DNA of 64,000 bases, from positions 1-64,000 of the IMG/VR virus record IMGVR_UViG_3300006341_000010; one strand, 5' to 3'. Below, one piece after another: positions 9,120-18,804 of the stretch (positions are counted from its first letter, which is position 1; every line of letters begins with the position of its first letter). Position numbers and translations under genes: made by a program. The notes under the pieces are model-generated. The model made no database searches. It saw only the letters and a program-made list of their open reading frames with translations, and was not told the DNA's origin. The stretch comes from a virus.

Positions 9120-9142
9120 GGAACCAAGGGGCCTTTGTTGTT
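9098..9142. terminator. Bidirectional terminator
   Basis: AAAGGCCCC (9098-9106) pairs with GGGGCCTTT (9128-9136), followed by GTTGTTTT. It overlaps the last codons of the plus-strand small gene and abuts the end of the minus-strand internal virion gene, so it can stop transcription in both directions. Confidence 0.85.
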
Positions 9143-12100
9143 TTAGTCTAGTTCTTCTGCTAATTTCCCTACACCTTTATGGTATACAGGAGTTAGCTGT
9201 TTCATTAAACCACTTCCATTTATCTCACCTTCAGACATAAGCCTATTTAACTCTGTCCCTACAGCCACAGCATCACCTGCTGTTGGCCCTGCAAAGTTAC
9301 CTACACCATCATAGCCTGAGTATAATGGAGATACTAAGGCAGCACCCGGGGCAACCATAGAAGCTACACCTGTTGCCATCTTAACAGCTACATCCCTTTC
9401 GGACTCAGTGTCTTTAGGTTTAAAACCTTCGGAGTCATAAGCAGCCCAGTATGTCATGGCAGATGTTACACCTAACAACCCACCAATCTTATTCATAGCC
9501 TGAACTTTATTTCCCCTGTTCCACATCTTAGTAGCCTCATCAATAGTAGACATTGCTACCTCATTAGAGAATGTAGAGGTGAATGATTTAAACTGGCCCA
9601 TCATCCTTAAGGCACTAGAGTTACTTGATAACCACTTAGCTTTATTAAGTTTGTTAGGGTTAGCTACCATCTCATTAGCAAACCTAGCTGAACCACGCTT
9701 GATAGATAGATATATTTTATCTTCTACGTTAGCTCCATTCTTCATCCAATCAACTGCAAGATCAGGACTGATGTTCATCCTCGTAAGGAAGTCCCTTCTC
9801 CCTGCTGCATTCTTGTTGTCTGGATTCCTCATCAATCCTTTGATAGACTTTAAGATATCTTGGTTAGCTGCCTCATAAGCAATAGCCCTTGAGTGTTCAG
9901 TCCATTGATGTAAGCCAAATGCTTTCATTAGTTTAGTGTTGACCTTAGCTGGTAGTCCTTCAAGACCTTCACCTACTAGGGCTTCAAGTCTCTCCTGTAC
10001 CGCAGCTTCATGGATCAATCCCATCTCCATAGCTTCCTTCCGCATCTGAGCTGGTTGTTTACTCCCTGCTAATGATTTAAGTTTGTTACCACCATAAGCT
10101 TTCGCTAGGGCCTTAAGGGCTCCACCCTCATGCATCTTGAATAAGATAGTAGATGGTTCTAAGGCAGAGGTTAGTGTCACTAGAGGTAGCTTAGAGAAAG
10201 CTTGCCATGCTAATGCACCATCAGCCGCTGGTTTAAATTTACCTTCACCTCCATAAGAACCTTGAAGTAAGTTATATACATCCCTAATTCCTTCAACTTC
10301 CTTCTGGGTCATAAGTCTACCTGCTTCATCAGACTCTCTAGAGATCTGGTTTAACCAACCTGATAGCTTAGATCCATTATAACCAAACACCCTATCAACC
10401 TCAGTCCTCTTAACACCATTGTTTACATATCTGTTAATAGTAGCTAAGAAGTTTTCATCTAAGTATTCGTTAAGGATTTGGTCAGGGACATCCTTCCACT
10501 TCCTGTGGCCTACTGGCATTGTCTCATTAGTCTTAGAAGTAAACGTAAAGCCATCTCCCTCAACTTCTACATTAGTCCTTGCCTCATCCTTAACCTTATC
10601 TAAGTTCTCCGCTATAGCTCTTACAGAGGCTCTTACATCCTCATACTTATACTTAGGGGTACCATCTTTCTTAGTGACAGTCATGATAGAATCCACTAAG
10701 GCCTTTTGGCTCTCAGGAGTCTCTAGCTTTGTTCTATCATAATAACGTGGTAAGAAGTTAGGGGTCTTATCTACTTCCATTCCAGCATCAACCATGTATT
10801 CCCTTATGTCATCAAGTACCTTCCTAGTACTATCAGCTGACGCTTGGATGATAGGGTTATCAGATTCCTGTACTCCCCTCATGTGTAGCATAAGTTGTTG
10901 TTCACCACCTTCAACACCATCAACTAAAGTCTTAACCTCAAGTAACTTAGAGGCATACTCAGATTGCTTGAATGATGTATTCTCTTGGATAGTATACACA
11001 GGAGCCCTGCCTGCTTTACCATTAGAATCCCTAGGACTTAGGGTATCAATAAGTAACTTAGCTGTAGGGGATTGCTTAGTAAGTTTCCTTAATGGAGCAG
11101 TGGCACTTACCATATAGTTAGAGTACCAATGACCTAAAGCATTCTGAGCCTTAGTAGCTTTGAATTGCCCTGATAAGTCTTGTCCTACAATCCCTTCAAC
11201 ATTAACAATCCCTTCCTTAAGGAGGTCAGGGGTTAAGCGTCTTAGGGTATGTTCAGTTCCATCTGAGTCTGAGAACTTCATATAGTTCTGAGTGATCTTA
11301 GGTTCCCTGTTCGTAGATAGATGCCATCGTTGAGCAATATCATCAATCTCTGTTTGATCTCTCTTAGAACCTTTTAGTTCTTCAAGCTTAAGGTTTAAGT
11401 CATTGATCTCCTGCTCCCCTCTAGCTTCAGCCTTAGCAGCCTTGAGTTCTTCTTTGGCACTTTTGGTCTCAAGGTCTATCATGGCCATAGCTTCTTTATC
11501 ATCCTTGTACTTCTTCTTAGATTTCTCTAGTTGTTCTAGCTTGTAGTTCAGGTTATCCATTGTTTCTGTATTAACTATTTCAAAGTTATATACATTACCA
11601 TTCTGATCTACATAAGTCTCAGTAGCTGTGTCTGCTAGTTCCTCATTGATCTTAGACTTCTCTCTAGCTCTATCTAAGTTTAACTCAGTAGAAGATTTCA
11701 ATTCCTCTGCAAACTTCCTTGAATTATCTACGTCAGCTTGGTAGTCCATGTTCTCTGAGGTCCCACGGGTTAATACCTTACCACCTAAATGTAAGACAGC
11801 ACCAATAGTAGCATCTACCTTAGCTTGTTCTAAAGCCTTAACGTGATCTAAAGAACCTCTACCTTCCTGTGCTTGTTGTGCTAGGTTATCAATGTAACCA
11901 ATAGTACCACCACCCGCAGCAGCTCCTGTAGTGCCCGCTACGATCTTTGCAACTTGAGTAGTACGTTGGCCCGCCTTAAGAGTTTTAGCAGCTAAACCAG
12001 CCGTATAGGCCGCCCTACCGGCAGCTATCTCAGGTAGGAACACTAGCTCAGGTTTATTAATAACTTCTTGAACAAAACTCTTAGCTAACTTAGTTGGGTT

Positions 12101-12793
12101 ATCTTTGACTTGTTCATAGAACTCCCTCATTGTAGGCATTTCAGAATTAGCAAACTGATCTTGTAAGTAGTTCTGGTATTGCAGTTCATACTTCTGGTTC
12201 CATAGTTTCTTAGCTTGCCTAACTTGCTTATAGTCTGTAAGCTTTACGTTCCCTAGTTCCTTAAGGTTCCTATCAACAATCTCCATTGCCATTGCTCTAC
12301 CTTCAGACTTAGTGTACCCTAGTCTCATAGGATCTTCTATCCCTAGTTCTACTTGTCTTTCCTCATCAGCATAAGTAGAGTTATACCAAGACCAAGCAGC
12401 CCTATTAACTTTACCTATGAATGTTTCATTAGCTAAACTATTACCAACAAATCCAGTCCAGTCTAGGTCCTCGCCTTGTTGTTGTCTTTGTTCAGCATAT
12501 TGTTTAAATGATTGTGGTTCATAGAACTTTTCACCTTCAGCTTTAGCAGGGATTTGATCTACCCTGTCTTGAGTCCTACGACCCCTAGCTCTCTGTCTGG
12601 TAGTCCTTGAACTCCTCCGGCTCCTACGTTGTTTAGTTCTACGAGTTGATCTACGAGAACGACTAGAGGATGCCAAAGCATCCCCCATATATACATCCTC
12701 TTTGATCTCAAAAGGTTCTGAAGAAACCTCAAGGTTTGGTAGAGATTGCCCTACCATCCCTGTAGTTGTGAAATCAATTGCCGTTGTAGTCAT
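9143..12793 (-). CDS. Large internal virion / DNA-ejection protein, 1216 aa
   Basis: Very long, mostly helical protein in the position of podovirus internal core proteins. Residues about 40-76 form a protamine-like Arg/Ser-rich stretch (RSRRSTRRTKQRRSRRSS), likely DNA- or membrane-contacting. Around residues 235-310 there is a Gly/Ala-rich hydrophobic stretch (AAGRAAYTAGLAAK, GTTGAAAGGGTIGYI) that could insert into a membrane, then a long coiled coil at about 400-480. No lytic transglycosylase motif was recognised. Function inferred from size and gene order; family level uncertain. Confidence 0.65.
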   Translation of the reverse strand: MTTTAIDFTTTGMVGQSLPNLEVSSEPFEIKEDVYMGDALASSSRSRRSTRRTKQRRSRRSSRTTRQRARGRRTQDRVDQIPAKAEGEKFYEPQSFKQYAEQRQQQGEDLDWTGFVGNSLANETFIGKVNRAAWSWYNSTYADEERQVELGIEDPMRLGYTKSEGRAMAMEIVDRNLKELGNVKLTDYKQVRQAKKLWNQKYELQYQNYLQDQFANSEMPTMREFYEQVKDNPTKLAKSFVQEVINKPELVFLPEIAAGRAAYTAGLAAKTLKAGQRTTQVAKIVAGTTGAAAGGGTIGYIDNLAQQAQEGRGSLDHVKALEQAKVDATIGAVLHLGGKVLTRGTSENMDYQADVDNSRKFAEELKSSTELNLDRAREKSKINEELADTATETYVDQNGNVYNFEIVNTETMDNLNYKLEQLEKSKKKYKDDKEAMAMIDLETKSAKEELKAAKAEARGEQEINDLNLKLEELKGSKRDQTEIDDIAQRWHLSTNREPKITQNYMKFSDSDGTEHTLRRLTPDLLKEGIVNVEGIVGQDLSGQFKATKAQNALGHWYSNYMVSATAPLRKLTKQSPTAKLLIDTLSPRDSNGKAGRAPVYTIQENTSFKQSEYASKLLEVKTLVDGVEGGEQQLMLHMRGVQESDNPIIQASADSTRKVLDDIREYMVDAGMEVDKTPNFLPRYYDRTKLETPESQKALVDSIMTVTKKDGTPKYKYEDVRASVRAIAENLDKVKDEARTNVEVEGDGFTFTSKTNETMPVGHRKWKDVPDQILNEYLDENFLATINRYVNNGVKRTEVDRVFGYNGSKLSGWLNQISRESDEAGRLMTQKEVEGIRDVYNLLQGSYGGEGKFKPAADGALAWQAFSKLPLVTLTSALEPSTILFKMHEGGALKALAKAYGGNKLKSLAGSKQPAQMRKEAMEMGLIHEAAVQERLEALVGEGLEGLPAKVNTKLMKAFGLHQWTEHSRAIAYEAANQDILKSIKGLMRNPDNKNAAGRRDFLTRMNISPDLAVDWMKNGANVEDKIYLSIKRGSARFANEMVANPNKLNKAKWLSSNSSALRMMGQFKSFTSTFSNEVAMSTIDEATKMWNRGNKVQAMNKIGGLLGVTSAMTYWAAYDSEGFKPKDTESERDVAVKMATGVASMVAPGAALVSPLYSGYDGVGNFAGPTAGDAVAVGTELNRLMSEGEINGSGLMKQLTPVYHKGVGKLAEELD

Positions 12794-12805
12794 AATCCTC
12801 CTCTA

Positions 12806-14344
12806 TTAGTCTTCCTCCTTAGGCTCCGGTAGGAAATTAAGGAATGAACTTTCTTTATATTCTTTGAATAAGTCTTCGTTAGTTAGCTGTTCCCTAACGG
12901 CCTTGATGATGTCACTGTTGTCACCTTCAGGGGTGTCAAAGATCATAGGGTCTACTGCTTTAGCTTTAACTAACTTGATTAATGTTTCCATATCCCTAGC
13001 TGTGGAGATCCAAGCATTAGCTTTAATGTAATCTTCATAAGCTTCCTTACCACCACTAACTAAATCATCAGATGTAAACATACCATCTTGTAGTTCAGCA
13101 TTCCTAGCATTGAGATATTCTTTCATAAGTCTAGTCTTAAACGCTTGAGCATCTGGGATTGTGTCATCACCCTGAGTCTGGATACCAAAGAATGTATCAT
13201 TAGCAGCATTGTCGATTGCCTCAAGTTCTGAAGGATCCCAATCTGCAACCATCTGACCCGGTTGTTTCTTACTATCACCTTCGAACATATAGTCAGCAAG
13301 TGTTTCATCAGATACAAGCTTAAGAGGTTTCATATTATCAGCTAACTGACCCGGTGTTAATCCCTGTGATAGTTCTGTATTAACAGTGTATGTCCTACCA
13401 CCTAAGACTACATCTAAGTTATCTTTAGCTACATATTGTTCTTGGATAGTCTCTGAACCATCCTCATTAACAGTAACAACAGGATCTAGTTTAGCATAAG
13501 GCTTCTTACCAGTAGGGAACCTAACAACTTTAGTCTCACCAGTATTCTTATCAGTCATGTATAATACATCACTCTCTTTACCTTTACCATCAACAGACTT
13601 AGACCAATGACTATTGAATTCTTTCTTAGGCTTAGCTATGAATGAATCAAATGTAACACCACCACCTAATGCCTTGCGTTGTTCCATGCCACCTAGAGGT
13701 TGTAAGCTACCATTCTCAGAAGTATCAGAAGCTCCTAAAGGCTCCATAGTCCCTTCAACCTTACCATCCGCTAGGGCTTGTAGTTCTGGACTAGGACCTA
13801 AGGTCTGAGGGGCTTGAGCTGGACGTTCATCTGCCATTGGTACTTCTTGGAACTGAGAGGCTAGTTGTTGTCCATAGATTTCCTCTAATGCTTCCTTCCC
13901 TTTCTGTTCGATTGATTCAGGTTTATCAGAACCACGATAACCATTAACCCAATCTTCTATAGGGCTTGAGGCTTTCTTGATCCCTGAGAACTGAGGCATC
14001 TCGAAGATAGGTTCTTCCATATCCTTTGGCATCTCCCATCGTGCACCACCTTTAGCTAATAAGGCTACTTCCTCAAACTTCTTACCTGTTAAGATAGAAC
14101 CTAAGTGTACCTGACCGGCAGCTGTATTGATATCAGTATTCCCTAGCTGAGCTTTGATTTGTTTATTTCTCTCCCATTGATTATACCGTGCAGCATATTT
14201 AGATTTAGCATTCTCAACCTGTAGTCTATCCTGTAGTTCCTGAACCCTATTGAGTCTTAGCTGCCTACGTCGTTGTTCCTCATTGGAGTATTCTGCTACT
14301 CCGGCAGCACCAGCCAGCAAGGCCCTACCAAAACTTATAGCCAT
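12806..14344 (-). CDS. Internal virion protein, 512 aa
   Basis: Starts MAISFGRALLAGAAGVAEYS with a short hydrophobic helix, then a charged coiled coil (EEQRRRQLRLNRVQELQDRL), Pro/Gln/Glu-rich linkers and an acidic C-terminus ending FLNFLPEPKEED. Such a layout is common in ejection proteins that sit between the portal and the core in podoviruses. It lies 12 bases upstream of the 1216-residue protein. No catalytic domain seen. Confidence 0.6.
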   Translation of the reverse strand: MAISFGRALLAGAAGVAEYSNEEQRRRQLRLNRVQELQDRLQVENAKSKYAARYNQWERNKQIKAQLGNTDINTAAGQVHLGSILTGKKFEEVALLAKGGARWEMPKDMEEPIFEMPQFSGIKKASSPIEDWVNGYRGSDKPESIEQKGKEALEEIYGQQLASQFQEVPMADERPAQAPQTLGPSPELQALADGKVEGTMEPLGASDTSENGSLQPLGGMEQRKALGGGVTFDSFIAKPKKEFNSHWSKSVDGKGKESDVLYMTDKNTGETKVVRFPTGKKPYAKLDPVVTVNEDGSETIQEQYVAKDNLDVVLGGRTYTVNTELSQGLTPGQLADNMKPLKLVSDETLADYMFEGDSKKQPGQMVADWDPSELEAIDNAANDTFFGIQTQGDDTIPDAQAFKTRLMKEYLNARNAELQDGMFTSDDLVSGGKEAYEDYIKANAWISTARDMETLIKLVKAKAVDPMIFDTPEGDNSDIIKAVREQLTNEDLFKEYKESSFLNFLPEPKEED

Positions 14345-14345
14345 A

Positions 14346-14861
14346 TTATTCTCCTTGTGTTAGTTTATCAATCAGGGATTTAGATATGCCCTTAGGGGCT
14401 TTGATGTCTTTAATGTCTGGAGCTTTATCTCCCTCCCCAATCCTTTCACCATCTTGATTAAGCAATTCAACTTCTTCATCTTCATCAAGGTCGAAAGATT
14501 CTTCAGGGTATAATACTAAACCCTCAACCCCTGCCATCTGAGCTATCCCTATAAGTAAGTATATAGTTGGCTCGATCGCTAGGAGCTGTAGGTCTGTAGT
14601 GATTTTACCTTGAGAGAATGCAGTAAATAAGATTACCTGTGCTACATCTTCCACAGGGATCCCTTTCCTTAGGGGATCTAAGATACCATCTAGGTTATCT
14701 TCACTAGTTAAATTCATAAACATGTCATCAATAAATGATTTAACATCTGTATATTCAGGTGCTGTCTCATATGGTGCAGGGTTCTCGGGATCACTAGTTA
14801 AAGATTCTCCCGGGATTGGTGCATCAAACATGTTCTTCATCCTTGCTTCATCTGGACCCAT
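14346..14861 (-). CDS. Acidic virion-region protein, 171 aa
   Basis: Strongly acidic protein with central helices (VEDVAQVILFTAFSQGKITTDLQLLAIEP) and an acidic C-terminal stretch with LDEDEEVELLNQ. One base overlap with the 306-residue gene upstream and one-base gap to the next, so it belongs to the same operon. No family recognised; may be a chaperone or minor component for the neighbouring basic, hydrophobic internal proteins (inference from charge). Confidence 0.5.
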   Translation of the reverse strand: MGPDEARMKNMFDAPIPGESLTSDPENPAPYETAPEYTDVKSFIDDMFMNLTSEDNLDGILDPLRKGIPVEDVAQVILFTAFSQGKITTDLQLLAIEPTIYLLIGIAQMAGVEGLVLYPEESFDLDEDEEVELLNQDGERIGEGDKAPDIKDIKAPKGISKSLIDKLTQGE

Positions 14862-15781
14862 TAGTATCTACCTCCAAAACCTCGTTGCATTCTCATTGAT
14901 TGTTCTTGAATCTGTTTCCTCATTGCATCAGATAGGAACTCACCACCACCTGAACCAATACCACCTTGACCTTGAGCACCTACAGTACCAAAGAGACCCA
15001 TGCCTCCGCCAGATGTTATAGGTTGATAACCTGTCTGACCACCAGAGAAATCAGTCTGGAGTAAAGCACTACCTACATCAGCAACCTTAGATAACAAACT
15101 ACCTCCTGCTACAGAACCAGCCATTGTCTCAGCACCTACATTAGTAGCAGATTGTAAAGCTACCTGTGTAGTCCCTGTGCTTGATAAGCCTTGCATGGTT
15201 TGACTACCGCCCATAGGGACACCCATTGATTGTCCAGCAACTGGAGTAGCATCCATGAAACCTGTAGGAGCTTGAGAGAATTGAGTTACCGCAGAAGCAG
15301 CAGCATCTTTAAGAGCCATCTGAGTTGCAGCGTTAGCAGCCTCAGTCATTGCAGCACTACCAGCTTGACCGGTGAATGCATTAGAGAATCCTTGAACTAA
15401 AGAATCCCCTGCGGCCTTAAAGGAACCAGAGGCAATATTACCAATAGCCTCTGAGATACCTGAGGTCATTGAGCCTATAGTCCCTGATACAAAGTTACCT
15501 GCATTATATACAGCAGAACCTACTGAACCCCAGAAACCTCCGGCAGCCGCAGACGCAGCCCCGAAGGATTGCCACAGGGTAGCAGCGTAGGGCGCTAGGA
15601 CTGAGAGGCCTATCATTCCTAAGGGGCCTAGCTTGTCTGAGATCTTAGCTACTGCCCCTAAAGCTTTCTTCCCTACCTTCTTAACAGCCTTCCATGATTT
15701 AGATGCTAACTTCTTAACACCTTTAGCTGCTTTCTTAACTGTCTTCTTGATTCCCTTCCATGCTTTTGATAAGAGTCCCAT
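14861..15781 (-). CDS. Membrane-active internal virion protein, 306 aa
   Basis: The first ~45 residues are Lys-rich amphipathic repeats (KAWKGIKKTVKKAAKGVKKL), then GPLGMIGLSVLAPYAATLW and Gly/Ala/Ser-rich hydrophobic segments, then a Gly/Gln-rich tail with MRMQRGFGGRY at the end. The pattern resembles ejected proteins that form a channel across the envelope. Located among other internal proteins. Function inferred from composition. Confidence 0.55.
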   Translation of the reverse strand: MGLLSKAWKGIKKTVKKAAKGVKKLASKSWKAVKKVGKKALGAVAKISDKLGPLGMIGLSVLAPYAATLWQSFGAASAAAGGFWGSVGSAVYNAGNFVSGTIGSMTSGISEAIGNIASGSFKAAGDSLVQGFSNAFTGQAGSAAMTEAANAATQMALKDAAASAVTQFSQAPTGFMDATPVAGQSMGVPMGGSQTMQGLSSTGTTQVALQSATNVGAETMAGSVAGGSLLSKVADVGSALLQTDFSGGQTGYQPITSGGGMGLFGTVGAQGQGGIGSGGGEFLSDAMRKQIQEQSMRMQRGFGGRY

Positions 15782-15784
15782 ATA

Positions 15785-18091
15785 TTAATCTCCCCAATTA
15801 TCAAAGATACTAGCAGCAGCTTTAGCAAGAGATGTGATGTTACTAGCTGTCTGTGCATCTGTCATTGATTCATTACCTAGGGCAGCAATAGCCATCCTAG
15901 TCTTTCTTTCTTCCTCATTCTCACTAGCTTCAAAAGCCCACTTAGCTTTATCCCTATTCTCCTGCCACATGAATGTTAATGCTTGATTAGATAAGTTAAA
16001 GGCATTCATTGCATTGGCTTGGTTAATAGCATTCTCACCAGCAGTATTAGCTTGGTTCATCTGTCTCCTCCAGTTAACATTCGATTGTTCAATAGCCGTA
16101 GCATTCTGAACGTTGAACTGTTCCCTGTTGAAATCCATTTGAGAATTAAACTGTGATACTTGCATCTCCATCTGAGCATTGAACTTAGCAGTGTCAGCAG
16201 CTAGTTGCATATTAGCAATAGACATCTGTTGATCTAACTGAGCTTGACTAGTCTGTAATTGAGCTTGTGTTTGCTGATTAGCCATGCCAGCTTGTAGATC
16301 TAACTGAGCCTGAGCCTGAGCTTGTTGTGCAGATAATGAAGCACCTTGCATAGAGACTTCAGTTTCTAATTGAGCTTGTTGACTAAAGGCCTGTTGTTCT
16401 AATTGAGCTCTAGTAGCAGCCTGTTTGTTCTGCTCTGCTGTATTGAACTGAGCCATTGAGTTAGCTTGTTGAGCATTGAACTTATCCATCTCAGCTTTAA
16501 GGTTAGCGTTGAATTGATCAGCTTGTTGTTGAGAGGCAGCATTGAATTGTTTAGCAGCATTCTCAGCAGCTTGATTAGATAAAATAGTTTGTTGTCTATT
16601 CTGACTATCAAGTAAGTTAGCTTGTTGTTCAGCGGATAAGTTAGCTAAGTCCATCTGTAAGAAGTTCCTAGCATTCTCTATCTGAGCTTGTTGTTGTCTA
16701 TCAGCATTAGCCATATCCATAGCAGCGACTGTAGCAGCATTAGATAAAGCAGTTTGTTGTTGGTTACTTAAGTTCTGAGCTGTTAATGACTGGAAGAACT
16801 GAGCGTTAGCTAAGGTAGCTTGCTGTTCATTTGATATGTCTTGTTGGAATACAGCTAGCTTAGCCTTAGCGTCCTGTTGGGCTATAGGCATTGCAGAGTT
16901 AATAATAGCATTGAACATAGCTTGCTTACCTACAGAACTTGTAGATAATCCTCGGCTAGCCATCATTGCTTCTGCTTGAGCTACCGCAGGCTGTGCCCAT
17001 GTAGGTACATTGCCTTCCTCAAGATCTCCAAGTAAACTATCTAGTTGTCCTTTAACTGTAGCAGAGTTAGGGACCTCATGGGTCTTAGCTTCTACAAGGG
17101 CTTTAGGGTCTACTTGATCTAGTTCTTGGATAGCAGCCTTAGCTAGAGCATCATCACTTAATTCACCTGTTACAGCATCTACTAACTTAGTTACTGAACC
17201 TGATGCAACCTTAGTAGCAGCAGCCTGAGCAGCTAGAGCAGCTTCATACCTAGCCGCAGTAGTAGGAGACACAGAACCTGTAGCAGCTAACTCAGCTTGC
17301 CTTGCAGCTTCTAATTCAGCTACTTGTACACTAGCAGCAGTAGCTTCTTGGAATGGTTGTATAGTAGAAGCAGTTACATTATCAACACTTCCTATAGAAC
17401 CTGAAGATCCTTGTTGTGAACCTACAGCAGCAGGGGCTGTTACTTGTTGACCTCCACTCATCTGCCTGATGGTTTGTTCTTCGCCCTCTTGCATCTCAAT
17501 AGGTTTGTATGTTTGCTTAGCGGCATCAGGGATTGTAGGGTCTGTAATCTGATTCCCGATCATAGTCCTTAATGCCTCGTCTGATGTATCTACATTCTCT
17601 GCTACTGGGGTAGTAGGCATTGGACCTACTCCATCATTCAATCCTACCCTGTCCCTTAAGTCTGTCCCTGAGTTACTCTCTGCTGGATGCCAGATCTCTT
17701 GACCTCTTGAGTAACCAGCAAACTCCCTACCATCAGGGCCTATATCGCCTGAGGCCCATCTACCATTCTCACCTGATCCTCGTCCCGGTAAATCTACTTC
17801 TTCCCTAGTAATTTGTTTCATAGGATCAGCACCACCAATGCTTGTAGTCCTCATCATTTCTTGACTAGAAGGTAATGCTGTTGTCTTATATAATTTATCT
17901 TCACCAATATTAACAGTCCCTGTGCCTTTTACGGGATCTGACCTAAGTGCCCTATCTCGCATAGTAGGAGTTACTAACCCCTCATCAGCAGCTGACAGTT
18001 CAGTAGGCCGCTGTACTCCTACCTTTGAAGGGTCTAAAGTAACCCTTGTATTCATTTGCTCCTTATCGAGCGTTGATTCTTTAAGTGCCAT
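15785..18091 (-). CDS. Gln/Ala-rich coiled-coil internal virion protein, 768 aa
   Basis: N-terminal ~230 residues polar and Gly/Thr-rich; residues about 330-720 are an extremely Gln/Ala/Asn-rich run of near-repeats (AQAQLDLQAGMANQQTQAQL, QFNSQMDFNREQFNVQ) predicted to be one long helix bundle or coiled coil. The C-terminus (WQENRDKAKWAFEASENEEE) is charged. Similar low-complexity rods occur as internal or head-tail proteins in marine podoviruses. SD is a good AAGGAG. Role in ejection or genome spooling is inference. Confidence 0.6.
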   Translation of the reverse strand: MALKESTLDKEQMNTRVTLDPSKVGVQRPTELSAADEGLVTPTMRDRALRSDPVKGTGTVNIGEDKLYKTTALPSSQEMMRTTSIGGADPMKQITREEVDLPGRGSGENGRWASGDIGPDGREFAGYSRGQEIWHPAESNSGTDLRDRVGLNDGVGPMPTTPVAENVDTSDEALRTMIGNQITDPTIPDAAKQTYKPIEMQEGEEQTIRQMSGGQQVTAPAAVGSQQGSSGSIGSVDNVTASTIQPFQEATAASVQVAELEAARQAELAATGSVSPTTAARYEAALAAQAAATKVASGSVTKLVDAVTGELSDDALAKAAIQELDQVDPKALVEAKTHEVPNSATVKGQLDSLLGDLEEGNVPTWAQPAVAQAEAMMASRGLSTSSVGKQAMFNAIINSAMPIAQQDAKAKLAVFQQDISNEQQATLANAQFFQSLTAQNLSNQQQTALSNAATVAAMDMANADRQQQAQIENARNFLQMDLANLSAEQQANLLDSQNRQQTILSNQAAENAAKQFNAASQQQADQFNANLKAEMDKFNAQQANSMAQFNTAEQNKQAATRAQLEQQAFSQQAQLETEVSMQGASLSAQQAQAQAQLDLQAGMANQQTQAQLQTSQAQLDQQMSIANMQLAADTAKFNAQMEMQVSQFNSQMDFNREQFNVQNATAIEQSNVNWRRQMNQANTAGENAINQANAMNAFNLSNQALTFMWQENRDKAKWAFEASENEEERKTRMAIAALGNESMTDAQTASNITSLAKAAASIFDNWGD

Positions 18092-18169
18092 TATTTCTCC
18101 TTATTGTAAAGTCCCTAGATAAACGGGAAGGTATAGCTGGATGTGCTAGGCCTCTAGGTATAGCTATAG

Positions 18170-18406
18170 TCATTCTCCATTAAATCTATCCCATTCGATT
18201 GAGTTATAACAATGGTCTTTATCAAACCAGAATAGGGTGTTTATAATTTTCTCTAATGAGATCCAATACCACTTCTGGGTCAGGAGGGCTTTAGCGCCCA
18301 CCCTCCCAGAGATCGTATGGTCTTCATTACCATTGAAGATCAACACATTAAAGAATTGATCAATAGCTATCAGTAGCCTAAGTACGTAGGATTTCCGGGA
18401 CTTCAC
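18170..18406 (-). CDS. Small conserved phage protein, 78 aa
   Basis: Contains NEDHTISGRVG, KWYWISLEKIIN and DKDHCYNSIE, a His/Cys-spaced pattern I recognise from small late proteins of many phages, lacking a defined role. Overlaps the 137-residue gene upstream by 29 bases. Start at ATG 18406 is the only one compatible with the conserved part. Confidence 0.55.
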   Translation of the reverse strand: MKSRKSYVLRLLIAIDQFFNVLIFNGNEDHTISGRVGAKALLTQKWYWISLEKIINTLFWFDKDHCYNSIEWDRFNGE

Positions 18407-18791
18407 TGTCTACTCCATCCGCCAAGGCTTTAGTTACTGCTTCTGCTGAAAGAACCCCTTGGTCCTTAAGGCCTTCAAGTCCTAGTACTAAATCCTCATC
18501 ATCTAAGTCAATGTACTCCGAGTCAGCAATTGTTTCTAACTGGGCTTGTACTAAGCTAGATTGTTTAGCTAGTTCAATAAGAGCAGCTCGATTAGCTAGG
18601 CCAATCCGTTTCCAGAAGGCACCTTTAGTAATCTTCCTTATTACTTCAGGTACTGAAAGATCTTCATCAACCTTAGACTGATAACCTTTGATCTCATATA
18701 CATCCTTTGATAGTTCCTTTAGGACCCACTGGTGTTTAGTTTCATCAAAGCCTTGTTCAATCCAATAATCTTTATCACCTATTAATTTCAT
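18378..18791 (-). CDS. Virion-region protein, 137 aa
   Basis: Mixed alpha/beta N-terminus (MKLIGDKDYWIEQGFDETKH) with an acidic helical C-terminus (YIDLDDEDLVLGLEGLKDQG). No recognised family. It sits between the 127-residue beta protein and the small protein at 18170, all in the same direction with tight spacing and an AAGGAG-type site; probably a minor tail or head-completion component, on position alone. Confidence 0.5.
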   Translation of the reverse strand: MKLIGDKDYWIEQGFDETKHQWVLKELSKDVYEIKGYQSKVDEDLSVPEVIRKITKGAFWKRIGLANRAALIELAKQSSLVQAQLETIADSEYIDLDDEDLVLGLEGLKDQGVLSAEAVTKALADGVDSEVPEILRT

Positions 18792-18804
18792 TTAAATCTC
18801 CTTG

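Noticed and set aside
10419-10742. Long plus-strand open frames opposite virion genes (also at 30486, 10794, 4788)
   Set aside because: They mirror the codon structure of the minus-strand genes, lack ribosome-binding sites and show no recognisable protein features.
18131-18164. Direct repeat GGTATAGCT near the end of the 768-aa gene
   Set aside because: Only 9 bases, two copies, in a short spacer; likely chance.
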